A stretch of DNA of 47,374 bases from a virus, in IMG/VR virus record IMGVR_UViG_3300003324_000515, positions 1 through 47,374 of that record. The stretch is one strand, 5' to 3'. The notes below the pieces were generated by a model. The model was not told the origin of the DNA. It made no database searches and saw nothing but the letters and a program-made list of their open reading frames with translations. A program made the translations under genes and the position numbers. Below, in pieces: positions 7,263 to 14,100 of this stretch (position 1 is the stretch's first letter; every line of letters begins with the position of its first letter).

Positions 7263-8128
7263 TCCTCGTCCTCCGTGATAACGGCGGTTTTGCTTTGCTG
7301 GTCTTTAGCTCTACGGCGAAAGTAGGACTCCAGCCTCTCCCACTTTTCCCAGAGGTCATCAAGGTTAGAAATTTGCGGAGCGTAACGCTCGTCTCTCACC
7401 AAATATGCAGCATCAATCGCGGAAAGTACACCATCAGCGCCATAGCGTCTGACCAAATTATGAGCCGTTTGGCGTTGCTTCGCAATCCGTTTAAGTTTGA
7501 AGCCGAAGGTCGTCTCAAATTTAGCTACAATCCCGTTAATGTCAGCCGAGTCCCGACGCTGGATTTTAGGTTTAAGTCCGTTATCGGTTAGTAAGTCCGA
7601 GCCCTCAATATCAATATCGGGTAGTGTGTCAGTTACTTGGTCGCGTTCGCGCGACGGCGCTTCAGCGCCTAGTATGTTACTCCTTCTATTGTTACTCTTA
7701 CTGTTACTCTTATATTGGATGTGCTGTTTTTGTCCTATCAGATGTGTCATTTTTGTCCTATCACTTGGCTTCTGATAGGAAGATTTTGTCCTATCACTAT
7801 TGGTTTTCTGATGTGCTGTTTTTGGCGCATCACTCCATTTTTTAGGTTTTTCTATCTTGACCACCAAGCCACGAGGCGCGCGGATAGTAGAAATATATCC
7901 GCCGTCTCTTAGAGCTTGCATATACCGAACATAAACGCGCTTCTTAATACTGGGGTATGATGTGCTGAAATCTTCGTATCGCACTGGCTTGCCACCGAGT
8001 ACTTTGCCGTCGCTTTTAGTTTCGCGGTCTAGAAGCCAGATATATAACCAGATCGCCTGGCCCATTGCGCGGTAGTGCTTGTCATCTACCAGCCCATTGC
8101 GTAGTCCGATATTGTGGTCTGGCCTCAT
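7259..8128 (-). CDS. replication initiator / helicase-loader-type protein
   Basis: A 289-residue protein. Residues 1-95 look like a winged-helix DNA-binding domain (AMGQAIWLYIWLLDRET, then a basic wing). Residues 96-150 are a low-complexity linker with a repeated SDRTK pattern, encoded by DNA repeats. Residues 195-270 form a helical C-terminal domain. This layout matches lambda O / DnaD-like initiators that bind the origin and bring the helicase loader. The linker DNA holds iteron-like repeats, so the origin may lie inside the gene. The ATG at 8128 has TTGGAG upstream and sits just after a terminator-like hairpin. Confidence 0.65.
   Translation of the reverse strand: MRPDHNIGLRNGLVDDKHYRAMGQAIWLYIWLLDRETKSDGKVLGGKPVRYEDFSTSYPSIKKRVYVRYMQALRDGGYISTIRAPRGLVVKIEKPKKWSDAPKTAHQKTNSDRTKSSYQKPSDRTKMTHLIGQKQHIQYKSNSKSNNRRSNILGAEAPSRERDQVTDTLPDIDIEGSDLLTDNGLKPKIQRRDSADINGIVAKFETTFGFKLKRIAKQRQTAHNLVRRYGADGVLSAIDAAYLVRDERYAPQISNLDDLWEKWERLESYFRRRAKDQQSKTAVITEDEE
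7718..7832. repeat. iteron-like repeats inside the initiator gene (candidate origin)
   Basis: Four copies of a unit containing TTTTTGTCCTATCA. Two form a 23-bp tandem (7718-7740 and 7741-7763), a third is at 7783-7796 and a degenerate one at 7819-7832. The third is part of an inverted repeat (GATAGGA facing TCCTATC). A T-rich stretch with TGTTACTCT repeated lies at 7690-7716. This resembles lambda-type origins embedded in the O gene. Function is inferred. Confidence 0.55.
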
Positions 8129-8141
8129 GCTTCACTCCAAT

Positions 8142-8171
8142 AAAAAACACCCGCCTGTTTTGCACGGGTGT
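8142..8171 (-). terminator. intrinsic terminator / attenuator upstream of the replication gene
   Basis: On the minus strand ACACCCG pairs with CGGGTGT and is followed by TTTTTTA. It lies between the promoter at 8225-8253 and the ATG at 8128, so it would reduce expression of the replication gene unless anti-termination occurs. Confidence 0.75.
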
Positions 8172-8224
8172 TCCTTTGGCCTCCACTCGTCTCACAAGTG
8201 TTCACTACCAAATTAACATTATCC

Positions 8225-8253
8225 AATATAGCACAAATTTCAGCCATAGTCAA
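8225..8253 (-). promoter_or_regulatory. sigma70-type promoter
   Basis: TTGACT, 17-nt spacer, TATATT on the minus strand, reading toward the replication gene. The predicted leader is about 90 nt and contains the terminator at 8142-8171. Confidence 0.8.
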
Positions 8254-8337
8254 TACTAACCTTCCCTCAAGGCGAATTTTACTTTGAGTGAGACGAATGA
8301 AGCACTAGCTTTTTGTTAGCGTCGGCTTCTAAATCCC

Positions 8338-8366
8338 ATCCTAGCATACTCGGCTTAAAAAGTCAA
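8338..8366 (-). promoter_or_regulatory. sigma70-type promoter (early class)
   Basis: TTGACT, 17-nt spacer, TAGGAT on the minus strand. The element begins TTGACTTTTT like the other early promoters. An imperfect palindrome, ATACG-CTT-CGTAT, at 8367-8379 overlaps the upstream edge and may be an operator. Confidence 0.65.
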
Positions 8367-8387
8367 TACGCTTCGTATATCTGATAC

Positions 8388-8416
8388 TTGCGCATTGTGC
8401 AAATTTTCCCCATTCT
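8388..8416 (+). promoter_or_regulatory. late-class promoter, leaderless start
   Basis: GATACTTGCGC then a 17-nt spacer and CATTCT on the plus strand. The ATG of the KH-domain gene lies only six bases after the -10, and no Shine-Dalgarno site is seen, so the message is predicted to be leaderless. It belongs to the GAYRCTTGC promoter family. Confidence 0.5.
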
Positions 8417-8422
8417 GTAGTC

Positions 8423-8674
8423 ATGACCAGCTTAGAACTAATAGAACAGGTCGTAACTGAACTTACAGGCGCGACACCCGACATCTCCGTTGAAGAAGAC
8501 AATCACGGAGCAGTCATCACGCTCAAAGTTGAAGGTCGCATTTCCTCGCTCATAGGTAAAAACGGCAGCACCATAGATGCCTTACGGACTCTGATAAAAG
8601 CACTAGGGTATAATGGCAAGCATAGGATTAAATTACGCATAAATGAGCAAGCTAACCCACAACCGAGTTCTTGA
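8423..8674 (+). CDS. KH-domain RNA-binding protein (KhpA-like)
   Basis: An 83-residue single KH domain. It has the GxxG loop in LIGKNGSTIDALRTL (G45-K46-N47-G48) in the arrangement found in bacterial KhpA proteins, with the preceding strand VITLKVEG. KH domains bind single-stranded RNA. KhpA with KhpB affects small RNAs and cell shape in Gram-positive bacteria. A phage copy is unusual and might act on the phage's structured RNAs, tRNAs or host mRNA. The start appears leaderless. It overlaps the next gene by 32 bases. Confidence 0.8.
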   Translation: MTSLELIEQVVTELTGATPDISVEEDNHGAVITLKVEGRISSLIGKNGSTIDALRTLIKALGYNGKHRIKLRINEQANPQPSS

Positions 8675-9221
8675 CGCGCAAACTGAGGCCCAAGTGGTCG
8701 CCATGATCGCTCGTGGCGATAGTTATTCTTCTATCCAAGAACAGCTAAAAGGCGAGGGTGTAGAAATCTCAATTTCCACCATTGCAAAGGTCAAATCGCG
8801 TAACCCGCAGGCGCTGGCAAAAATCCAGTCCATACTGGTAGAGCGCCAAGCCTCGCAAGCCGAAGCCATACTCGCAAAATCGCGGACGCTTATAAACCGA
8901 CGGCTTGACCAGGCCACACGGGTAGAAGAGGATTTAGTCAAACTCACCGAAGACTTTGATAACGAGCTGATTTCCCGCGAAGAGTATAACGCCCGTTTCG
9001 CCCATATCGTTTCACACGAGCTTTCCATCACCGAACTCAACTCGGTCAGCAAAGAGGCCTTTAGCCAGTCCCAGATTGAAGCGGGCAAGCCAACCTCCAT
9101 CACTGATAACCCAACCCAAGCTAAAGAAAACTTGCGCGTGCTTTTGGATGCCATCCAGCGCAACGACACGCGCGGAATGTTAGAAGCAATTTTCCCAGAT
9201 GCTAAGCCTAAGACAGTTTAG
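8643..9221 (+). CDS. HTH protein, candidate terminase small subunit
   Basis: A 192-residue protein with an N-terminal helix-turn-helix (residues 10-50, resolvase/HTH-23-like, AMIARGDSYSSIQEQL pattern), a long helical middle (60-125) and a short C-terminal region. This layout fits terminase small subunits, which recognise the packaging site and hand DNA to the large subunit. It is about 7 kb from the large terminase, so a transcription regulator is an alternative. The start overlaps the KH gene. Confidence 0.5.
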   Translation: MSKLTHNRVLDAQTEAQVVAMIARGDSYSSIQEQLKGEGVEISISTIAKVKSRNPQALAKIQSILVERQASQAEAILAKSRTLINRRLDQATRVEEDLVKLTEDFDNELISREEYNARFAHIVSHELSITELNSVSKEAFSQSQIEAGKPTSITDNPTQAKENLRVLLDAIQRNDTRGMLEAIFPDAKPKTV

Positions 9222-9249
9222 ATACCACCTTTTACCACTATTCCGCATT

Positions 9250-9489
9250 ATGTACCACACGGGCGCGACCTTTGAGATTGCTTATAAGGGCGTGGTCTAT
9301 GATGTCAGCGTTAAGAGAACCGACAAACCACCAAAACTCTCTCGCGCCAAGCGCGCCTCGCGCACTGTAAAAGCGGATGAGCTTATAACCGAAGAATGCG
9401 TAGAGTGTGGCTCTCTACGCATCAACGGAGTGTGTATGAATGTGAAGTGTCCTAGCGTTTTGTCGCGTCGTACCACAGAACCGCTATGA
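9250..9489 (+). CDS. zinc-ribbon protein
   Basis: A 79-residue protein. Residues 1-30 form a beta segment (GATFEIAYKGVVYDVSVK). Residues 50-68 carry CVECGSLRINGVCMNVKC, a four-cysteine zinc ribbon. I prefer ATG 9250 over an in-frame start at 9199 because the latter overlaps the upstream gene and adds an unlikely sequence. No clear Shine-Dalgarno site is present. Role unknown; probably nucleic acid or protein binding. Confidence 0.6.
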   Translation: MYHTGATFEIAYKGVVYDVSVKRTDKPPKLSRAKRASRTVKADELITEECVECGSLRINGVCMNVKCPSVLSRRTTEPL

Positions 9490-9514
9490 CAATCACGAGG
9501 GCTATGATATACAT
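9452..9514 (-). CDS. possible tiny membrane peptide
   Basis: A 20-residue frame (MYIIALVIVIAVLWYDATKR), almost all hydrophobic, starting in a TAATG junction with the preceding minus-strand gene. It overlaps the 3' end of the plus-strand zinc-ribbon gene. Coupling and hydrophobicity support it, but it is very short. Confidence 0.35.
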   Translation of the reverse strand: MYIIALVIVIAVLWYDATKR

Positions 9515-9612
9515 TATTCCAATTCAATTTCTGGAATGACTTTGCAGGCCAACCAGCAGCCAGCAGTGAGACCGACAACCACCGCCAGCACTAGCTCTAG
9601 GTAAAATGCCAT
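9514..9612 (-). CDS. tiny single-pass membrane protein
   Basis: A 32-residue frame with a hydrophobic stretch at residues 5-23 (YLELVLAVVVGLTAGCW). Its ATG overlaps the stop of the upstream gene (TAATG) with GAGGAGG upstream, a strong ribosome site. Role unknown. Confidence 0.55.
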   Translation of the reverse strand: MAFYLELVLAVVVGLTAGCWLACKVIPEIELE

Positions 9613-9791
9613 TATTCGTCCTCCTCGTTATCGTAATCTATTATTTGCACTGTGATGTTTTCAGGGCGCTTGACCACTTCAGCCACGCCCCCGCGAACCT
9701 CAATCACTACATCCGCGTTAGGCTCGCCGTCCAGTTCGTCTCCCTGCAGGGCAGAAAAACCTTCTGGCAAGCTCCGTTTAATTTTGCTCAT
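9612..9791 (-). CDS. small conserved-looking phage protein
   Basis: A 59-residue protein ending in an acidic tail. Residues 28-52 (VVIEVRGGVAEVVKRPEN, then VTVQIIDYDN) are typical of small phage beta-fold proteins of unknown function. It has AGGAGG just before the ATG and overlaps the stop of the upstream 33-residue gene. No biochemical role can be given. Confidence 0.65.
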   Translation of the reverse strand: MSKIKRSLPEGFSALQGDELDGEPNADVVIEVRGGVAEVVKRPENITVQIIDYDNEEDE

Positions 9792-9889
9792 ATTTCCTCC
9801 TTTACTTCTGGGAATAGCTTGTCAATGGCGCTTACCCAATGCAAGCGACATAGCATTTTGTAGATGAATATCTGGAAAGCCATCCCCAT
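9788..9889 (-). CDS. small hypothetical protein
   Basis: A 33-residue frame (MGMAFQIFIYKMLCRLHW and on) starting right after the stop of the YubB-like gene and ending in an ATGA overlap with the next gene. The conserved spacing suggests a real coupled mini-gene. Nothing more can be inferred. Confidence 0.45.
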   Translation of the reverse strand: MGMAFQIFIYKMLCRLHWVSAIDKLFPEVKEEI

Positions 9890-9890
9890 C

Positions 9891-10334
9891 TCAATACTCC
9901 ACTGCTGCGTCTTGGATTTTGCCAGCAGTGGCTACGGCCACGCCTGCAAAGCCCATTCCTGGCTCGTCGTACTTGAGCTTGAAGGTTAAATCAGGCCATT
10001 TGGCGCTGATAGTTTCCAGCCATTTGGTAGGTGGAGACCACGCGCTATCAAACTGGTAGGCTAATCCATTTCCCCAGTCATCAACTAGCTCGGCCTCTAC
10101 ATCCCACTTCGTACCCCAGTTTTGGATACGCCAGTCCCACCACTCTTGACCTTTGCGAACTTCTTTAGTGATGCTCGGAAAAGTGGGCTTAACTTTGACT
10201 TTGCTGTAATCAGGTTCAGGAAATAGCTTAGCCAGCGACAGCGCCGTATCTTTTGCCTTCACTCGTTTCTTAAACTTTTGGACTGTGGCCTCGTCTCCAC
10301 TTACAGTCAGTTCGTTTTCACACCAGTTAGGCAT
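9891..10334 (-). CDS. YubB ferredoxin-like domain protein (DUF1281/Api92-like)
   Basis: A 147-residue protein with the recognisable pattern of this family: MPNWCENELTVSG at the start, WWDWRIQNWGTKWD in the middle, and AWSPPTKWLETISAKWPDL with a strand-turn pair near the end. Members are common on plasmids and phages, and function is not known. It is followed two bases upstream by another family protein (MGADL type), a frequent companion of accessory phage genes. Confidence 0.8.
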   Translation of the reverse strand: MPNWCENELTVSGDEATVQKFKKRVKAKDTALSLAKLFPEPDYSKVKVKPTFPSITKEVRKGQEWWDWRIQNWGTKWDVEAELVDDWGNGLAYQFDSAWSPPTKWLETISAKWPDLTFKLKYDEPGMGFAGVAVATAGKIQDAAVEY

Positions 10335-10335
10335 T

Positions 10336-10815
10336 TTAGACGCTCCATTCTATTGAACTATTAGTCTTGACAGCATCATCTAGGAATTGTATGAGTAAGT
10401 CAAGATGATGGCGCGTGAACTTATCGTCCTGTGGGCTTAGCTCTAGGGTTTCATATACGAAATTACCTGCTTTATCGCGCTTGTACTTTTTGGCCTCGTC
10501 ATCCCAGACCATCTCCTCGCGCTTTAGGCGCGGGACATTCTCTAGGTAGAGTTTAGCGTCCCGCATCCTAGCCAGCAGGATTTTCGCGCCGTTCGGTTTC
10601 AGGTTGCCGTCTTTGTCAAAAAAGCCCTTGCCTTCGCCTTCGGTGCTGAATTGCCACCAACTGTAAGTTTTATGCGGGATTGTGGCCGTGAGCACGCCAA
10701 ACAGCCCATACGAGTTGTAAGCGTCCCTAAAATAGCCATTTTTTACGGCGCGGTCTGATACCTCAAAAGCGCCGTGCCGACTATCTCGGCCAATTATTGT
10801 TAAGTCTGCACCCAT
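10336..10815 (-). CDS. MGADL-family hypothetical protein
   Basis: A 159-residue protein starting MGADLTIIGRD, with GYFRDAYNSYGL and SWWQF segments. This combination recalls a family of uncharacterised phage/bacterial proteins that begin MGADL and contain a RDSYN-type motif. The middle has a charged helix (RMRDAKLYLENVPRLKREE). Function is not established. It is in an operon with the YubB-like gene. Confidence 0.65.
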   Translation of the reverse strand: MGADLTIIGRDSRHGAFEVSDRAVKNGYFRDAYNSYGLFGVLTATIPHKTYSWWQFSTEGEGKGFFDKDGNLKPNGAKILLARMRDAKLYLENVPRLKREEMVWDDEAKKYKRDKAGNFVYETLELSPQDDKFTRHHLDLLIQFLDDAVKTNSSIEWSV

Positions 10816-10905
10816 TTATAGTGCTCCCTTCTCTAATTGCTTTAATTTGTAGGCCAGAAAAGTTTTTCTGCGCCTGTATGCTTTTATGGTTTTGATGATT
10901 TTCAC
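10816..10905 (-). CDS. possible small basic protein (GTG start)
   Basis: A 29-residue, Lys/Arg-rich frame starting at GTG with GGGGA upstream and stopping directly before the next gene's ATG. Supported only by tight spacing and a plausible ribosome site. Confidence 0.4.
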   Translation of the reverse strand: MKIIKTIKAYRRRKTFLAYKLKQLEKGAL

Positions 10906-10946
10906 GATTTTCCCCGTTTCAGTTTCACGATTTATTGTGTACACGC

Positions 10947-11084
10947 TTACCCTAACCAGATGCACCAGATAAAGGCGAAAATCAGCAACGCCCAAAAAAG
11001 GGAGTTGAGGAGGTCGTCTTTTAACTCTTGGCGCTTAGCTTGTTTCTTGAAGTCAATATGTGTTCCAACTTTGTACTGTGTCAT
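10947..11084 (-). CDS. small membrane protein
   Basis: A 45-residue protein with a polar first half and a hydrophobic C-terminal helix (SLFWALLIFAFIWCIWLG). It is probably tail-anchored in the membrane. Neighbouring mini-genes in the same direction suggest an accessory operon. Function unknown. Confidence 0.55.
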   Translation of the reverse strand: MTQYKVGTHIDFKKQAKRQELKDDLLNSLFWALLIFAFIWCIWLG

Positions 11085-11098
11085 TGCGGTTTTACTTT

Positions 11099-11185
11099 CT
11101 ATTTATTTTCTATTTTGTATCTGTTACACCCCACAGGCCGACCACAAGCCTTACAGTCGCCCCTCTTATGACTGATTAGGTACAC
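11099..11185 (-). CDS. possible small zinc-knuckle protein
   Basis: A short frame with CKACGRPVGC, a four-residue-spaced cysteine motif able to bind zinc. The only standard start is GTG 11185; the frame stays open further upstream but offers no ATG. The lack of a ribosome site makes this tentative. It may be a remnant of a longer gene. Confidence 0.3.
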   Translation of the reverse strand: MYLISHKRGDCKACGRPVGCNRYKIENK

Positions 11186-11265
11186 AACGCTTTCGGTGTC
11201 CGTCTGGCTAGGTTCGGCTTGTGCGCCCTCCTGCGGGGTGCAATCTATGACTGACTGGGCTATTA

Positions 11266-11739
11266 TTAAACTTTAATTGTGTTTATTATGGCCTCAACCT
11301 CTGTTTTTACTTCGTCAAAGGTTGTAGCTAGGCCATAAATCCGCGCCCGAACTTCCTGCTTTTTTTGTGCCAACTCTGTCCGTATTCTGGTAGTTTCATC
11401 ACTATATGCTGATAGCTTAGGATGTACGCCACCATCACGGCTGTAAGAGTAGCCAAACTCCAACTGCGGTAAGCTGTGGATTGTCTGGGTGATGCTCAAG
11501 CTCTTAGAGGCAAGCTGGGGGCGGTTTTTTTCTACTAACTCAAAATACCGCTTGCCAGCTTCAAGCACGGCTCTAACAGCAGGGCTTTTGCGCTCGCTTT
11601 CTAAGATTTGCTGCTTTAAGGTCTCGTAACCTTTATCGCGCTTTTCTATGATTGCTCGCTCTTTCTGGGAAAATTGCTCAGTGTAGATTTGGTCTAACAT
11701 CTTGCGCTGAACATTGTTAAGGTTTCGTTTTACTTCCAT
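11266..11739 (-). CDS. hypothetical coiled-coil protein
   Basis: A 157-residue, highly charged helical protein (residues 1-75 and 115-155 are helices with heptad-like patterns), separated by a short loop region around GYSYSRDGG. No domain recognised. It is in the accessory minus-strand operon downstream of the structured leader at 12144-12520. Confidence 0.6.
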   Translation of the reverse strand: MEVKRNLNNVQRKMLDQIYTEQFSQKERAIIEKRDKGYETLKQQILESERKSPAVRAVLEAGKRYFELVEKNRPQLASKSLSITQTIHSLPQLEFGYSYSRDGGVHPKLSAYSDETTRIRTELAQKKQEVRARIYGLATTFDEVKTEVEAIINTIKV

Positions 11740-11807
11740 AGTAACTCCTTACTTTACCCAGTCAGCCATTTTCGGAGTGTGAGACCTGCCAGCCCTTAGC
11801 GGTTAAA

Positions 11808-12104
11808 TTATTGCTTGTTTAAGTCGGCCAGCTTGTACTCACCAGACTTGATTTTTTTAAGCGTTTCCGCTTTGCTTTCGCCTAAGAACTGATTTCGGTA
11901 CTTGCCCGTAGTTACGGAATAATCCCAGTAATTGCGGTCAAGTGTTATTTCATAGTGGCCGTATGGCTTATAAGTCCATTTTCTAACAGCTATGATACTA
12001 TCGTAGCTCTGAAAAATGGAGGTTGAGCCATCTACCATAATGAACTGATTGGCTATCTTGTTTCCATTGCTGGAGGTCATATTTTTCACGCTTGTAATAC
12101 GCAT
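11808..12104 (-). CDS. DUF8033-like hypothetical protein
   Basis: A 98-residue protein. It contains ANQFIMVDGSTSIFQSYDS, then ITLDRNYWDYSVTTGKYR, FLGESKAETLKKIKSGEY, a conserved pattern I recall for a phage-linked domain of unknown function (DUF8033). I chose ATG 12104. A GTG at 12143 in frame would add 13 residues, but its only GGAG lies directly adjacent to it. It is the first gene after the long structured leader. Confidence 0.6.
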   Translation of the reverse strand: MRITSVKNMTSSNGNKIANQFIMVDGSTSIFQSYDSIIAVRKWTYKPYGHYEITLDRNYWDYSVTTGKYRNQFLGESKAETLKKIKSGEYKLADLNKQ

Positions 12105-12143
12105 ATTGGTACTCGCTTTCGTGCTATGACTGGCAGATGCCAC

Positions 12144-12520
12144 ACTCCGAGTTGTTAAGGTTCTGATGCGGAGGGAGAGGCGCGACGGCTTAATTATTTA
12201 GTCTTTGCGCGGGGCTTTCACCCACTCGCGCGCCGTGTCTCCGCTTTTGGTATCGGTTAGCCGCTATGGTTGCGGGGGCGAGAGTTGCACTCACGCGCTG
12301 TGGCTTATGAGACCACCGACAGGTTACTCCCCGTCTTAGCGCGCCCCGCTTTATTAGGCACAAGCGTTATCGGAACTCATAACTAGTGGGGAAGTAATAT
12401 CCCTACCGATAACGGGCTCTTGTGCCTCAAAGTGGCTAACCGATTTGTTAATGTGGTAGTGGGATTATCCGCGAGGCGCTACTGTGTTACTTTTGGCCTG
12501 CTTGCTTATCTCACTATTCT
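12144..12520 (-). ncRNA. large structured RNA leader or ncRNA (novel candidate)
   Basis: On the minus strand, a roughly 375-nt region with no open reading frame is transcribed from the promoter at 12522-12550. A perfect 10-bp long-range stem joins 12434-12443 with 12253-12262. Inside it, a 9+9-bp stem with a 4-nt bulge joins 12406-12427 with 12356-12373. Further hairpins are at 12278-12296 (GAGT/ACTC) and 12207-12231 (GCGCG/CGCGC with a GTGAAAG loop). No terminator is visible before the first gene, so it could be a giant 5' leader or a processed RNA. I could not match it to a known class. Confidence 0.55.
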
Positions 12521-12521
12521 A

Positions 12522-12550
12522 AGTGTACTCGCTTCGTACCAAAAAGTCAA
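12522..12550 (-). promoter_or_regulatory. sigma70-type promoter (early class)
   Basis: TTGACT, 17-nt spacer, TACACT on the minus strand. The spacer contains GTACGAAGCGAG, nearly the same as in the promoters at 5730 and 45935. It drives the structured leader and the accessory genes. Confidence 0.75.
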
Positions 12551-13060
12551 GAGTTTTTTTGTAATCCCGCGCTGACTTATACACAACCGACTTAACCCGC
12601 GCGTAGTGATAGGCAATAATCAGCGCATCACTGGCGAGCGTACCTTATAAACTGCGTAGGCGAACAAGTAAGAGATTTTCGGAAAATCCCGCCTTTCGTT
12701 CAACGCTTGTATTACTGGATTACTTACATAAAACACACTAAGTGTCGCATACAGGGGCGGAGGTGCAAGCGCTCCCGCGCGCCCCGTCTCAGTTTCACAT
12801 ATTGTGCGACCTGCCATATACGGAGTGAAGGTACACTGTAAGTCGTGCCTTTCGCTAGGTATCGCGTCGCACAATGAAATAATGTGCGACACTCCAGATA
12901 AGGAAATAACAGGGGTGATGCGACAAGGGGTAAATGGTGGCGTGGAATTGACGCTATATATAGCGTCCCGCCTCGCCTCCCGCCAAACCGAGCCCCCATA
13001 GTCGGCTGGCGTGGCGAAAAAATCGTGGCATAGGCGCGTATTTGCGCCCCCGCTCGTGCG
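12551..13060. other. non-coding region with repeated operator-like sites and palindromes
   Basis: No convincing gene in about 500 bp; long frames here have repetitive, atypical sequence. It contains five related sites around TGTGCGAC or its complement at about 12743, 12802, 12866, 12883 and 12917; two of them (12866-12873 and 12883-12890) form a perfect 8-bp inverted repeat. There is an 18-bp perfect palindrome at 12950-12967 (GACGCTATATATAGCGTC) and a 7-bp inverted repeat at 12674-12688 (GATTTTC/GAAAATC). It lies between divergent promoters, so operators, an origin or a packaging site are all possible. Confidence 0.5.
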
Positions 13061-13063
13061 CGC

Positions 13064-13160
13064 CATATACATATACATATATTCCAGAAAATTTTTTTAC
13101 ATCTGTTACGCACGCTCTGTGGGACTGAGGATTGACATATACATATACATATACATATAC
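13064..13160. repeat. two clusters of CATATA hexanucleotide repeats
   Basis: About three copies of CATATA at 13064-13081 and about four at 13135-13160, the second cluster forming the spacer and -10 of the plus-strand promoter. Slippage or a regulator binding array could use them. Confidence 0.6.
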
Positions 13161-13161
13161 T
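13132..13161 (+). promoter_or_regulatory. sigma70-type promoter for the rightward genes
   Basis: TTGACA, 18-nt spacer made of CATATA repeats, TATACT. It is followed by a roughly 155-nt leader before the first gene at 13318, which has AGGAGGGT just upstream of its ATG. Copy-number changes in the repeat would change the spacer length and so promoter strength. Confidence 0.7.
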
Positions 13162-13317
13162 GATATTGCCTCGCAAAGGAATAAGGAACTGCGTGAACTC
13201 ATATACAGGTCTCAGCGCAGGTAGCTAGACACATGACATTCCGCAACTGACCTTCAGGGATGGGAGATCTCAGAGAGCCCTGTAAATGGCCGAGGCTGCA
13301 AGTTAACAGGAGGGTAT

Positions 13318-13623
13318 ATGTTAGAAAAGGGTACAGTAACAGATACGCGATACGCTGAAAATGGCGTATCACTCGCCAACATGAGCATGAATGACCGCAT
13401 CGGCTCAGCGGAGGCGAAGGCGCTTTATAGCACCGCAGGCAGCCAGGTTATCAGTTATGGTTCATACTGGTGGCCACAATACAACTGGACAGTGCGTGAG
13501 GTCCGAAACAGCTTTGAGGACGCATTTAAGATTGTCTCGATGCTGATTGAAAAGGGGTATTTGAAAAATGTACGCCTAAAAGATTTCATTCGCATTGTCA
13601 AAGAAGTTGAGTCGGAGCTTTAG
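13318..13623 (+). CDS. hypothetical protein
   Basis: A 101-residue soluble protein, first gene of the rightward operon, with AGGAGG 4 nt before the ATG. The C-terminal half is helical (EVRNSFEDAFKIVSMLIEKG). No known domain. Position suggests an early-to-middle phage function. Confidence 0.65.
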   Translation: MLEKGTVTDTRYAENGVSLANMSMNDRIGSAEAKALYSTAGSQVISYGSYWWPQYNWTVREVRNSFEDAFKIVSMLIEKGYLKNVRLKDFIRIVKEVESEL

Positions 13624-13625
13624 AT

Positions 13626-13853
13626 ATGGATTATGAGGCAGGCTACAAGAACCGCTCGATCTATTTCATGAAGAAGAACGCGCTGCTGATTAAGCTATTT
13701 GGTGGGAGGGCAATGGACCAACGCAGGGCTCGCCAGCCACGCCAGAGGGATTATCCCGAGACGGCTCAGGAGCACCGCGCAAAGCTGATGAAAATGGCCG
13801 AAGACAACCGAAAGGCGAGGGCTGTTTTTGCGGAGGCTGGCTATGATGTTTGA
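13626..13853 (+). CDS. hypothetical basic protein
   Basis: A 75-residue protein with a basic central part (AMDQRRARQPRQRDY) followed by a charged helix. GGAG lies 8 nt before the ATG. It overlaps the next gene by 11 bases. Nucleic-acid binding is possible from charge only. Confidence 0.55.
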   Translation: MDYEAGYKNRSIYFMKKNALLIKLFGGRAMDQRRARQPRQRDYPETAQEHRAKLMKMAEDNRKARAVFAEAGYDV

Positions 13854-14100
13854 CCAATTCTATAATCCCAAGGAGTGCCTGGCCCGCACCGCCGAAGGTT
13901 CGGACATCTCTGGCCACGAATGGTACTGGGCGATAGTTACCAACAAGACCAAGATTAAGCAGCTTGGTGGCACGCCTATTGAGGCCATTCTGACCACCGA
14001 GGCAGCTATTAAGAATAACCCTAAGCATTTCGCTGACATGGTAATCGTGCCAGCCTATAGGAAAGAAGATGAAGAAGTACAATCAAAAGATAGTCGATAA
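13843..14100 (+). CDS. hypothetical protein
   Basis: An 85-residue protein. ATG 13843 (or the next codon) is preferred because GGAGG lies 6 nt upstream. The sequence (FDQFYNPKECLARTAEG, EWYWAIVTNKTKIKQL) suggests a small alpha/beta domain. Overlaps the peptidase-like gene by 32 bases. Unknown role. Confidence 0.6.
   Translation: MMFDQFYNPKECLARTAEGSDISGHEWYWAIVTNKTKIKQLGGTPIEAILTTEAAIKNNPKHFADMVIVPAYRKEDEEVQSKDSR

Noticed and set aside
12144-12520. Group I intron
   Set aside because: No interrupted gene on either side and no recognisable conserved core; splicing would join nothing.
12620-13202. Long minus-strand frames of 150-152 codons in the non-coding region
   Set aside because: They have no ribosome site, run through CATATA repeats and palindromes, and give repetitive Ile-Cys-Ile sequence; no protein-like composition.
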